Assembly (NCBI GenBank): GCA_049347715.1
Contig: CP186339.1
Span: 434,001-498,000, forward strand
Direction: 5' to 3'
DNA length: 64,000 bases
Source: Thalassotalea_B piscium_A
GTDB taxonomy: Bacteria > Pseudomonadota > Gammaproteobacteria > Enterobacterales > Alteromonadaceae
Part shown: one piece after another, positions 32,514 through 41,194 of the stretch
Numbering within the stretch: the stretch's first letter is position 1
How the letters are laid out: every line of letters begins with the position of its first letter
Position numbers and translations under genes: made by a program
Notes under the pieces: generated by a model
Seen by the model: only the letters and a program-made list of their open reading frames with translations
Database searches by the model: none
What the model was told of the DNA's origin: nothing

Positions 32514-35042
32514 ATGAACTCCGTATTACCCATTGATAATATTAAAGCTGACTTCTTAAGTGCATTAAAATCAAACGTCACGCTGATTTTATCGGCTGAA
32601 CCGGGAGCGGGTAAATCAACACGATTACCATTATGGTTATTGGAAGCTGGCTCCTGCATTCAAGGAAAAATATACCTTTTACAACCAAGGCGAGTAGCAG
32701 CAAAAAATATTGCTGTATATTTAGCGGCTCAAATTGACGAGCCTGTCGGACAAAGTGTGGGTTACCGTTTACGCAATGAAAGTAAGGTTTCAAAAAATAC
32801 CCGCTTAGAAGTCATCACCGAAGGGATTTTAGTGCAAATAATGCAAGCAGACCCTGAATTAGCGAATACCTCATTAATTATATTTGATGAATTTCATGAG
32901 CGTTCATTGCAAGCAGATTTAGCCTTTGCTTTAGCACGAGATATTCAACAAGGTTTACGTGAAGACTTAACCTTATTATTAATGTCTGCAACCTTGGCAA
33001 GTGATGAATTACAAAAAGCTTTGCCAGACGCTTTGAGTCTACAAACTACGGGTAGAAGTTTTCCAGTAACTGTTGAATATCAGCCCATTAAAAATATTAG
33101 AATGTGGCGTGATCAAACCGCAGCAGTTATCAAACAAACATTAATCACGCATCAAGGCTCAATATTAGTCTTTCTCCCCAGTAGTGCAGATATTCGTTAT
33201 CTGGTAACTGCACTTGAAAATACTGAGAATGCTGAATTAATTGTTTGTCCACTGTATGGCGATCTTAGTCTTGCTGAGCAGCAACAAGCTATTCAACCCT
33301 GTAAAGAAAACGTTCGGAAAATAGTTTTAGCCACTAACATTGCAGAAACGAGTTTAACCATTGAAGGTATTAATATTGTTATCGATTCAGGGCTTGAAAA
33401 AGTCGCTATTTATGATGAAAACACTCTCACAAACAAGTTGGTTCAACGCAATATCGCTAAGTCTTCAGCGATTCAACGTATGGGACGAGCGGGCCGATTA
33501 TCTGCGGGTCATTGTATTCGACTATTTAATGAAGAAGAATTTCAACGACGTTCACTGCAAAGCGGTTTAGCTATTCATCAAGCTGATATTTTACCTGTGG
33601 TTATTGAAGCGGCTCGATGGCAAGTGAGTCGGTTAGCTGATATTCCACTGCTAGATTTACCTAATGAAGCTATCGAAAATCAAGCGTGGCAAACCTTAAT
33701 AAATATTGATGTTGTTGATGAAAAAAGAAAATTAACGTCTCATGGGCAAGAAGTGGTTAAGTTACCATGTCATGCACGCTTTGCTCACATGATCATTCAA
33801 GCAAAAACATTAGAACAAAAACATAGTAGTAAAGGTTTGGCGTACCTTGCCTGCTTATTAGCGGCCTTATTAGAAGAGCGAGATGTTTTTTCAAGAGAAC
33901 AAGCTCGAGGAAACAGCGATATAGGCCAAAGAATACGATTTATTCTTTCCAATAATAACAATTATAAAAGTCGGCAAATTCTACTTCAAGCGCAGAAGCT
34001 AGCAGAGAAAATAAAGGCAAACTCAATTGATAAACATCAACCTTCAAACTTACCATTAGATAATCTCGGTATTCTAGTTTATTTGGCTTATCCAGAACGA
34101 TTAATCAAACGAAGAAATAACGCCGGTGATTATCTTGCTAGCTATGGTAAAGGGGTGACATTGGACATTAATGATGCGTTAAATAATGAAGAGTATTTAA
34201 TTGCAGCACATTTAACTCAATTTCAACAGCAACTTCAAGTGAAATTAGCGGCTATTGTTGATATTCAACAATTAATTTCATGGAAATTAGCTAAACAAAA
34301 TGATCATGAAAGCTTACATTATGATGAAAAATCAGGGCGTATAAATGCCGTAAAGCAAAAGAGAATAGGCGCTATTATTTTTGAAGAAAAAGCAGATAAA
34401 ATGCTAATGAATGAAGAAAAAGTTTTTGCTTTATGGTTTGAACAGTTAAAGAAAAATGGCATTACATTGTTAAACTGGCAAAAAGAAGATAAAGATTTAT
34501 TGTTGAGATGGCAATGGTTAAATACCACATCAATTAACAGTAAATTTCCTGATGTTAGTGAGCAGTCACTTATTGATAATGCCTCGCTATGGCTGCAGCC
34601 TTATGTGAGTAATATCACCACTAAAGCGCAGTTATTAAAGTTAAATGTTTCTGAAATGCTGTTAACTCTGCTTGATTACCAACAACAGCAATTATTGAAT
34701 AAATGCGTGCCTAGTTATTATGTAGGCCCAACAGGGCGGAAGTGCGCTATACGTTACAGTCTTGAACAAGCACCTATTGTTTCGTTACCTATGCAAGAAG
34801 TTTACGGCCTAAAAACTAGTCCCGCAGTAGGTGATGAAAAGTCAAAAGTAAATTTGACTTTTGAATTACTGTCACCGGCACAACGACCTATTCAAATAAC
34901 CGCTGATTTGGCTGGGTTTTGGCAAGGCAGCTATAAAGCTGTGCAGAAAGAAATGAAAGCCCAATATCCCAAGCACTATTGGCCAGATGACCCCGCCAAT
35001 GCGATTGCTACTAATAAAACGAAACGACATATATTGAAGTAA
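32514..35042 (+). CDS. hrpB: ATP-dependent helicase HrpB
   Basis: The 842-residue DEAH-family helicase has Walker A SAEPGAGKST (about residues 27-36), DEFHERS as the DEAH-box, and motif VI QRMGRAGR. The C-terminal HrpB-specific region (ending near LAGFWQGSYK and KHYWPDDP) distinguishes it from HrpA. Its cellular role is unclear; an RNA function is assumed from homology. It starts 4 bases before the PBP1B gene on the same strand, and this hrpB-mrcB order is the usual one in gammaproteobacteria. Confidence 0.95.
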   Translation: MNSVLPIDNIKADFLSALKSNVTLILSAEPGAGKSTRLPLWLLEAGSCIQGKIYLLQPRRVAAKNIAVYLAAQIDEPVGQSVGYRLRNESKVSKNTRLEVITEGILVQIMQADPELANTSLIIFDEFHERSLQADLAFALARDIQQGLREDLTLLLMSATLASDELQKALPDALSLQTTGRSFPVTVEYQPIKNIRMWRDQTAAVIKQTLITHQGSILVFLPSSADIRYLVTALENTENAELIVCPLYGDLSLAEQQQAIQPCKENVRKIVLATNIAETSLTIEGINIVIDSGLEKVAIYDENTLTNKLVQRNIAKSSAIQRMGRAGRLSAGHCIRLFNEEEFQRRSLQSGLAIHQADILPVVIEAARWQVSRLADIPLLDLPNEAIENQAWQTLINIDVVDEKRKLTSHGQEVVKLPCHARFAHMIIQAKTLEQKHSSKGLAYLACLLAALLEERDVFSREQARGNSDIGQRIRFILSNNNNYKSRQILLQAQKLAEKIKANSIDKHQPSNLPLDNLGILVYLAYPERLIKRRNNAGDYLASYGKGVTLDINDALNNEEYLIAAHLTQFQQQLQVKLAAIVDIQQLISWKLAKQNDHESLHYDEKSGRINAVKQKRIGAIIFEEKADKMLMNEEKVFALWFEQLKKNGITLLNWQKEDKDLLLRWQWLNTTSINSKFPDVSEQSLIDNASLWLQPYVSNITTKAQLLKLNVSEMLLTLLDYQQQQLLNKCVPSYYVGPTGRKCAIRYSLEQAPIVSLPMQEVYGLKTSPAVGDEKSKVNLTFELLSPAQRPIQITADLAGFWQGSYKAVQKEMKAQYPKHYWPDDPANAIATNKTKRHILK

Positions 35043-35045
35043 TGA

Positions 35046-37394
35046 ATGAGTAAAACATCAGAAAAACAACCTCAAACGAAAGCTGATAAAAAAGGGCATG
35101 AAAATACCCGTACTTCAGCAATGCCATGGAGAAAAATCTTTATTTTTCTCATTAAGCTGTTTATCACCTTATTGACCTTATTAGCTGCTTATACTTTGTA
35201 TCTTGATAGTAAAGTTGTAGCAAAGTTTGAAGGTCAGCGATGGCAAGTACCGGTACAAGTTTTTGGCAAAGTAGAAAGGTTTCAACCTGGCGATACCATT
35301 AATTTGTCACATGTGAGTAAGTCGTTATTACTTAATGGTTATCAGAGGGTAACGACACCACGAAAATCCGGTGAATTTGCAATGAGTAAAAAACGGATCA
35401 TTGTTTATCGCCGACCGTTTGATTTTGGTAATGGAATTACTACAGCTGATTTGATAACAATTGAAGTAAAAGGAGGGATTGTTACTCAGCTTTTTATTGA
35501 TAATCAGCCAGTTGCAGATGTTGCTTTAGAACCTATATTGCTAGATAGAATAATACCTGAAAATAAAGAAGATCGGGTTTTGGTCTCACTGCAGTCTGTT
35601 CCTGAGTTGCTTCTTGATACCTTATTATTAGTGGAAGATCGTAATTTTTACTTTCATTCAGGTGTGTCGCCATTAGGTATTTTACGTGCAGCCTATAGCA
35701 ACTTTAAGGCGGGTAGAACAATACAGGGGGGAAGTACGTTAACGCAACAATTGGTTAAAAACATGTACTTAACCAGAGACAAAACCTTCACCCGTAAAAT
35801 TAACGAAGCAATTATGGCGTTGCTTTTAGAATATCACTACAGCAAAGATCAGTTATTAGAAGCCTATATCAATGAGGTCTATTTAGGACAGCATTATGCG
35901 AACGGTATATACGGTTTTGGTTTAGCGTCTGAATTTTACTTTGGCAAACATATTGCGCAGTTAAGCTATGGTCAAATGGCAACCTTAATCGGTGTTATTA
36001 AAGGGCCAAGTTATTATGACCCTTGGCGCCATCAAAAACGCACTCGCCAACGTCGTGATTTAGTACTTCGTTTAATGTTTGAGCATGACTTATTAACAAA
36101 ATCTGAGTTTGTTGAAGCGGTTAAATTGCCTTTAGCGATACGCAAACAACGCAGGTTAATAAAAAACAAACGTAAATTCCCTGCGTATTTACAATTAGTA
36201 AAGCGAGAGCTGTCACAAATCCTTTTTCCTAGCGAACAGCAATCAGGCATTCGTGTATTCACGGCTTTTTCACATTATACCCAGCAATTACTTGAAAAAA
36301 CGGTTGAAGAGCAACTTAATCAATTAGATAAAAATAACGAACAGGCTCTTCAGGCGGCAATGTTAGTCACTGACGTTGATAATGGGGAAATAAAAGCGTT
36401 ACTAGGCGCTAAAGAAGCTGGATTTGCCGGATTTAACCGCGCACTTAGTGCAACTCGACCGATAGGCTCATTAATCAAACCGGCTATTTACCTTTCGGCT
36501 CTCGAACGTTATCAACAATATAATTTAGCAACAGTGTTGGAAGATAAACCTTTAACTATCAACTTAGAAGGGGAAAAGTGGCAACCGAAAAATTATAATG
36601 GAAAATATAATGGTCAGGTATCCTTACTTAGCAGCTTAGTGCATTCCTTAAATGTCCCTTCGGTTAATCTTGGTATGGAATTAGGGCTAGATAACATTGC
36701 TCAAGTAATTCATTTGTTAGGTTATCCTGATGACATTGTCATGCGTCCATCAATGTTACTTGGATCGATCAATATGTCTCCTTATCAGGTCAATCAATTT
36801 TATTTACCTCTTGCTCGAAATGGATTTCATATAGAAGGGCATGCGATTGATAAAATTGTTTCTGCACAAGGGGAAACCCTATGGCAATTTAATGGCTCAG
36901 ACCAACAATATATTTCTACGCAAGCGAGCTATTTATTAAACTATGCTCTACAGCAAGTGACGACATCAGGTACGGCAAAATCATTATCATGGCGCTTGAA
37001 AGGTCAACGAACAGCAGGTAAAACGGGGACAACCAATGATTTACGCGATTCTTGGTATGTTGGTTTTGATCAAAAAACTTTAGTGACTACTTGGCTAGGG
37101 AATGATGATAATAAAGCCACTAAGTTGACCGGTAGCAGTGGTGCACTGGTTTTATATGCCGAATTTATGAAAGCATATGGCGTTAACTCGATAAAACAAA
37201 CGATCCCAACGGGCGTTGATTTAATCCCCTTTGAACGTAAAACTGGCTATGCTGTCGCGCAAGATTGCCCTGGCACGGTAACACTACCGGCAATTACTGA
37301 AGGCCTAACGCTTCATTACGATTGTTCTGAAATTGAGTTAGATAAGGACACTAAGAAAGAAAAATCATGGTTTGAAAAATTATTCGGAAGTTAA
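35046..37394 (+). CDS. mrcB: Penicillin-binding protein 1B
   Basis: This 782-residue bifunctional enzyme polymerises and cross-links peptidoglycan. After a cytoplasmic basic tail, a membrane anchor (about 32-52) and a UB2H-like domain come the glycosyltransferase motifs EDRNFYFHSG and GGSTLTQQLVKN, then the transpeptidase with the S-x-x-K serine in RPIGSLIKP, SLN and KTGTTND. The catalytic residues of both activities are intact. It follows hrpB by 3 bases. Activation by the outer-membrane lipoprotein LpoB would be expected; it is not encoded nearby. Confidence 0.96.
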   Translation: MSKTSEKQPQTKADKKGHENTRTSAMPWRKIFIFLIKLFITLLTLLAAYTLYLDSKVVAKFEGQRWQVPVQVFGKVERFQPGDTINLSHVSKSLLLNGYQRVTTPRKSGEFAMSKKRIIVYRRPFDFGNGITTADLITIEVKGGIVTQLFIDNQPVADVALEPILLDRIIPENKEDRVLVSLQSVPELLLDTLLLVEDRNFYFHSGVSPLGILRAAYSNFKAGRTIQGGSTLTQQLVKNMYLTRDKTFTRKINEAIMALLLEYHYSKDQLLEAYINEVYLGQHYANGIYGFGLASEFYFGKHIAQLSYGQMATLIGVIKGPSYYDPWRHQKRTRQRRDLVLRLMFEHDLLTKSEFVEAVKLPLAIRKQRRLIKNKRKFPAYLQLVKRELSQILFPSEQQSGIRVFTAFSHYTQQLLEKTVEEQLNQLDKNNEQALQAAMLVTDVDNGEIKALLGAKEAGFAGFNRALSATRPIGSLIKPAIYLSALERYQQYNLATVLEDKPLTINLEGEKWQPKNYNGKYNGQVSLLSSLVHSLNVPSVNLGMELGLDNIAQVIHLLGYPDDIVMRPSMLLGSINMSPYQVNQFYLPLARNGFHIEGHAIDKIVSAQGETLWQFNGSDQQYISTQASYLLNYALQQVTTSGTAKSLSWRLKGQRTAGKTGTTNDLRDSWYVGFDQKTLVTTWLGNDDNKATKLTGSSGALVLYAEFMKAYGVNSIKQTIPTGVDLIPFERKTGYAVAQDCPGTVTLPAITEGLTLHYDCSEIELDKDTKKEKSWFEKLFGS

Positions 37395-37620
37395 CCAAGA
37401 AAACTCTGTATTTAGAGGGTATTTATCATTTTAATTGTTTTTAATTCGGACGTTTGTTTGTATTTGTTGAATTTTATCACTATATTAAACGCAGCCAAAT
37501 TACGTTGAAGGTTTTCAACGTGGCAAAAACAAGAAAAATATAGAAGATATTATCTTAGCAAGGGACTTTGTAGATATAAATTTCAGCCGAAGGATTCAAT
37601 TCGTTTAACTTGGTGAATAT

Positions 37621-38016
37621 ATGAAACAAAGGCTTAGTTTTGGTCATTTAACATTGCTTGATTGTAATGTTGTTGAAGTAGTTGTCGATGCAGGTATTAA
37701 AGTGACACTTGAAATGGTTGAAGAATGTGACAAATTTATTGAATCTCATTGTTTAGAGGACTTTGGCCTTTTAATCAACCGAGTTAATGCTTATGACTTT
37801 ACTTATGAAGCAAAGTTAAGCATTGCTTCTTATGCAAATTTAAAAGCCATTGCGTTTGTTTATTACTCCTCAAGTACGCTTGAGGCGATAAATAAATTGG
37901 TAAAAATTAGAGCACATGATGTCTGGAATACGAATGTTTTTTCAGGTTTAAATATGGGATGGCAAGATGCCTTTCATTGGCTGCATCAAGAATTATCATT
38001 AACTTGTGAAAAGTAA
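37621..38016 (+). CDS. Small STAS/SpoIIAA-like protein
   Basis: This 131-residue protein has the pattern of a SpoIIAA-like domain: a strand-rich start with VVEVVVDAG, helix EMVEECDKFIESH, then GLLINRVNAYDFTYEAKLSIAS and a C-terminal helix ending MGWQDAFHWLHQELS. It lies downstream of mrcB with its own upstream region of 226 bases. The gene at 30719-31138 is of the same type, so two such proteins bracket the hrpB-mrcB part. Function unknown. Confidence 0.6.
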   Translation: MKQRLSFGHLTLLDCNVVEVVVDAGIKVTLEMVEECDKFIESHCLEDFGLLINRVNAYDFTYEAKLSIASYANLKAIAFVYYSSSTLEAINKLVKIRAHDVWNTNVFSGLNMGWQDAFHWLHQELSLTCEK

Positions 38017-38047
38017 TTTTTATAAGCGCTAAGGCAATCTTGGCAAC

Positions 38048-38079
38048 AAAAAAAAGCACTTTTTAGGTGCTTTTTTTAT
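38048..38079. terminator. Bidirectional intrinsic terminator
   Basis: AAAAAAAGCAC and GTGCTTTTTTT form a symmetric hairpin with runs of T on both strands. It serves the STAS-like gene (plus) and hemL (minus). Confidence 0.9.
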
Positions 38080-38123
38080 TTTAACCCTTTAAATTTTTAT
38101 AGTTAAAGGGGTTTATTAATCCG

Positions 38124-39404
38124 TTATAACTTAGCAAAGCAACGATCAGCGGCAGCTAAGGTTTTATCGATAATATCATTGGTATGGGCGGTTGAGAGAA
38201 AGCCTGCTTCAAATGCTGAAGGAGCTAAATAAACACCCTCGTCTAACATCGCGTGGAAAAAGCGCTTAAACATTTCGCCATCACAATGAGTGGCTTGTTC
38301 ATAAGAAGTCACGGTTTCTTCATCGGTAAAGAAAAAGCCAAACATGGCGCCAGCATAATTTATTGAAAGGGCAATGCCATTACGTTCAGCCGCGGCTTTT
38401 AATCCCATAGCTAATTTTTCTGTAGCATCGGCAAGTTGTTGATGTTTATTGCCTTTACTTAACTCAGTTAAAGCTGCTAATCCGGCAGCCATTGCAATAG
38501 GGTTACCTGAAAGGGTACCTGCTTGGTATACAGGACCGACAGGAGCAATATAATCCATAATTTCTTTTTTACCGCCAAAAGCACCCACTGGCATGCCACC
38601 GCCAATCACCTTACCTAAAGTGGTTAGGTCAGGTTTAACTTGGTAATGGGCTTGTGCACCACCTAATGCGACGCGAAAGCCTGTCATTACTTCGTCAAAA
38701 ATCAGTACGCTATTGTACTGATCACATACCTTACGTAATCCTTGTAAGAAACCGTCGACTGGAGGAATACAGTTCATATTACCTGCGACAGGTTCAACAA
38801 TAATACAGGCTATTTCATCACCGAGTTCAGCAAAGATTTCTTCTACTTCAGTTAAGTTATTAAAACTAACTGTTAAAGTATGTTTAGCAAAATCAGCCGG
38901 AATGCCTGGAGAGTTCGGTACGCCTAACGTTAATGCACCAGACCCTGCTTTTACTAATAACGAATCGGCATGACCGTGATAACAACCTTCGAATTTTAAT
39001 ATTTTATCGCGCCCAGTAAACCCACGCGCTAATCGAATAGCACTCATTGTTGCTTCAGTACCAGAACTCACCATACGGAGTTTCTCCATTGAGGGTACAA
39101 GCTCTTTGACTTTTTCAGCCATGGTTATTTCAAGCTCTGTTGGTGCACCAAAACTTAAACCATTTTGAGCTGTTTTAATCACAGCATCTAAAATTGCAGG
39201 GTGATTATGACCTAAGATCATTGGTCCCCAAGAGCCAACATAATCAATATAAGCATTATCGTCGGCATCATAAATATAAGCACCTTCAGCACGCTTGATA
39301 AAACATGGTGTGCCACCAACGCCATTAAATGCACGAACAGGAGAATTTACGCCACCAGGAATAACATCTTTAGCGTGGTTAAATAATTGTTGAGAATTTT
39401 GCAT
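38124..39404 (-). CDS. hemL: Glutamate-1-semialdehyde 2,1-aminomutase
   Basis: The 426-residue PLP enzyme makes 5-aminolevulinate, the first tetrapyrrole precursor in this pathway. The PLP lysine is Lys265 in LGKVIGGG, and the family signature FDEVMTGFRVA is intact. It lies close to hemJ on the same strand; pyrB comes between, so a heme operon is not implied. Confidence 0.97.
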   Translation of the reverse strand: MQNSQQLFNHAKDVIPGGVNSPVRAFNGVGGTPCFIKRAEGAYIYDADDNAYIDYVGSWGPMILGHNHPAILDAVIKTAQNGLSFGAPTELEITMAEKVKELVPSMEKLRMVSSGTEATMSAIRLARGFTGRDKILKFEGCYHGHADSLLVKAGSGALTLGVPNSPGIPADFAKHTLTVSFNNLTEVEEIFAELGDEIACIIVEPVAGNMNCIPPVDGFLQGLRKVCDQYNSVLIFDEVMTGFRVALGGAQAHYQVKPDLTTLGKVIGGGMPVGAFGGKKEIMDYIAPVGPVYQAGTLSGNPIAMAAGLAALTELSKGNKHQQLADATEKLAMGLKAAAERNGIALSINYAGAMFGFFFTDEETVTSYEQATHCDGEMFKRFFHAMLDEGVYLAPSAFEAGFLSTAHTNDIIDKTLAAADRCFAKL

Positions 39405-39418
39405 GGAAATACCTGTTG

Positions 39419-40429
39419 TTAAATTTTATTGGTAAACCAGGTGACTGGTTTTTCATATTGAGTTAGCTTATTTTCAACGCCTAAGGCAAGTGCGAATAGT
39501 GCCATTCGTACTAATACACCATTTTGGGCTTGTCTAAAAATAGCTAAGTTATCTAATTCATTTAAATCTATATCTAGCTCATTCGCTTCGGGACGAGAGT
39601 CGCGAGGGAGAGGATGCATTATCACCGTATGTTGTTGGCAATATTGTTGATAGAGTTCTTTGTTTAAACTAAAGTGACCACGATACAGGTCGGCTTCATC
39701 TTGACTCGGAAAACGTTCTTGTTGGATACGGGTTTGGTAGATGACATCACAGGTTAAATTACCTTCGAGTGTATCTGTGATGATTACTTCATGTCCGGCA
39801 TCAGTGAGCTTTGAAATCACATTATCAGGCATTTGTAATGCACTTGGAGATATCATAGTCACTTTAATATTCTTATATAAACTTAACAGTTTTGATAATG
39901 AATGAACGGTTCTACCGTGTTTTAAGTCACCCATCAGCACAATATGTAAACCGTCTAATGATTTCCCAAAAGGGAGCATTTCAGATTGAATGGTAAATAA
40001 GTCGAGTAAGGCTTGAGTAGGGTGTTCATTTGCACCATCACCACCATTAATAACCGGAACACTACTACCTTGCGCAAATTCTGAGACTGAATGCATTTTC
40101 GGGTGTCGCATGGCAATAACATCTGAATAACCACTGATTACACGTGCGGTATCAAATAAAGATTCACCTTTGCTTAATGAGGAGTTTTCTTCACCAACAG
40201 TTTCTCTTACTGAGCCGCCAAGCAAGTTAAATGCTGTGCCAAAACTTACGCGAGTTCGAGTACTTGGCTCAAAAAATAGATTATTTAAAATTGCGCCGTT
40301 AAGGACATGACAGCGTTTTTGACGCATAGCATAAGGCGCCATCTGTGCAGAAACAGTTAAAATCTTTGAAATTGATTCACGATCAAATTGTGAAACAGAA
40401 AGAATATGGCTACCTTCAAAGGTCATCAT
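39419..40429 (-). CDS. pyrB: Aspartate carbamoyltransferase
   Basis: This 336-residue enzyme makes carbamoyl aspartate in pyrimidine synthesis. The carbamoyl phosphate motif FFEPSTRTRVSF, the HPTQALLDL motif and the HPLPRDSRPEA loop are all intact. It is a little longer than E. coli PyrB and of the type seen in Shewanella and relatives. I start it at the ATG at 40429 (another ATG follows directly); an in-frame extension to 40534 is hydrophobic and has no ribosome-binding site. No pyrI gene for the regulatory chain follows, so it may lack nucleotide control. Confidence 0.94.
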   Translation of the reverse strand: MMTFEGSHILSVSQFDRESISKILTVSAQMAPYAMRQKRCHVLNGAILNNLFFEPSTRTRVSFGTAFNLLGGSVRETVGEENSSLSKGESLFDTARVISGYSDVIAMRHPKMHSVSEFAQGSSVPVINGGDGANEHPTQALLDLFTIQSEMLPFGKSLDGLHIVLMGDLKHGRTVHSLSKLLSLYKNIKVTMISPSALQMPDNVISKLTDAGHEVIITDTLEGNLTCDVIYQTRIQQERFPSQDEADLYRGHFSLNKELYQQYCQQHTVIMHPLPRDSRPEANELDIDLNELDNLAIFRQAQNGVLVRMALFALALGVENKLTQYEKPVTWFTNKI

Positions 40430-40639
40430 AAAATTACCCAGCTTAAATGTTGTGATGGTAAATATTTCGGCGTGAATATAGCATAAAATTGCCAGCTTTA
40501 GCATTAAATATCTCTGCTTACTGAGCTCGATCAATGAATCTTTAATTTTTAATTAGCAGAAAGAGATTGAAGGATAAATTATTACAATTTAATTGCTGTT
40601 TATGAGGGATGCTAGTGAGAAATATTACAGCGGTTATTC

Positions 40640-40677
40640 GCAGCTAAAGAGAAATAACTTAGCTTTAGCTGCTTTTT
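40640..40677 (+). terminator. Orphan plus-strand terminator
   Basis: GCAGCTAAAG and CTTTAGCTGC are perfect 10-bp arms followed by TTTTTAT on the plus strand only. No plus-strand gene lies within 2 kb upstream. It faces the pyrB promoter region and suggests a small plus-strand RNA from about 40.5 kb. The gap 40430-40768 holds no supported protein gene. Confidence 0.7.
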
Positions 40678-40768
40678 ATCTGAGTAAAAAAACTGTATGC
40701 AATGGCCTTTATAAATATAGAAGTAAATACTTACTAACTATAGCTATTGTTGCTTAGGCGTTGATACA

Positions 40769-41194
40769 TCAGGGTTTGATATATACTAAAATAACCACCG
40801 CAAATAATATTAAAACGGGAACTTCATTAAAGACTCGATAGAAGCGTCCCGAGCGACTGTTTTTATCTTGTTGAAAATCTTTCAATAGCTTAAAGCAATA
40901 ACCATGATAAACAATTAAGAATAATACGAGGGTGATTTTAATATGTAACCATCTCGCTTGCGCAAACCAGTCGTAGCCATACTGAGCAATTAGGGCAATA
41001 CCTAATGAAACCGTTAATATGGCAAAAGGAGTCACAAAAAAGAGTAAACGTTTTTCCATACCTTTGAGTTGATCTCGTATGACTTGATTATCAGTTTCTG
41101 CATGATTAACAAATAACCGTGGTAAATAAAAAATACCCGCAAACCATGCCACCATGAAGCACACATGCAACGCCTTTAACCAAAGAATGCTCAT
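40769..41194 (-). CDS. hemJ: Protoporphyrinogen oxidase HemJ
   Basis: The 141-residue inner-membrane protein has four hydrophobic spans and the HemJ N-terminal signature WLKALHVCFMVAWFAGIFYLPRLF-type region (His10 in the first span). It performs the oxidation of protoporphyrinogen IX late in heme synthesis in bacteria lacking HemG and HemY. It overlaps the end of the CLC gene by one base (TAATG), so it is translated with it. Function by homology to characterised HemJ. Confidence 0.92.
   Translation of the reverse strand: MSILWLKALHVCFMVAWFAGIFYLPRLFVNHAETDNQVIRDQLKGMEKRLLFFVTPFAILTVSLGIALIAQYGYDWFAQARWLHIKITLVLFLIVYHGYCFKLLKDFQQDKNSRSGRFYRVFNEVPVLILFAVVILVYIKP

Noticed and set aside
40602..40757. 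51-codon plus-strand frame across the orphan terminator
   Set aside because: No Shine-Dalgarno, no recognisable composition, and a terminator hairpin with a T-tract lies inside it.
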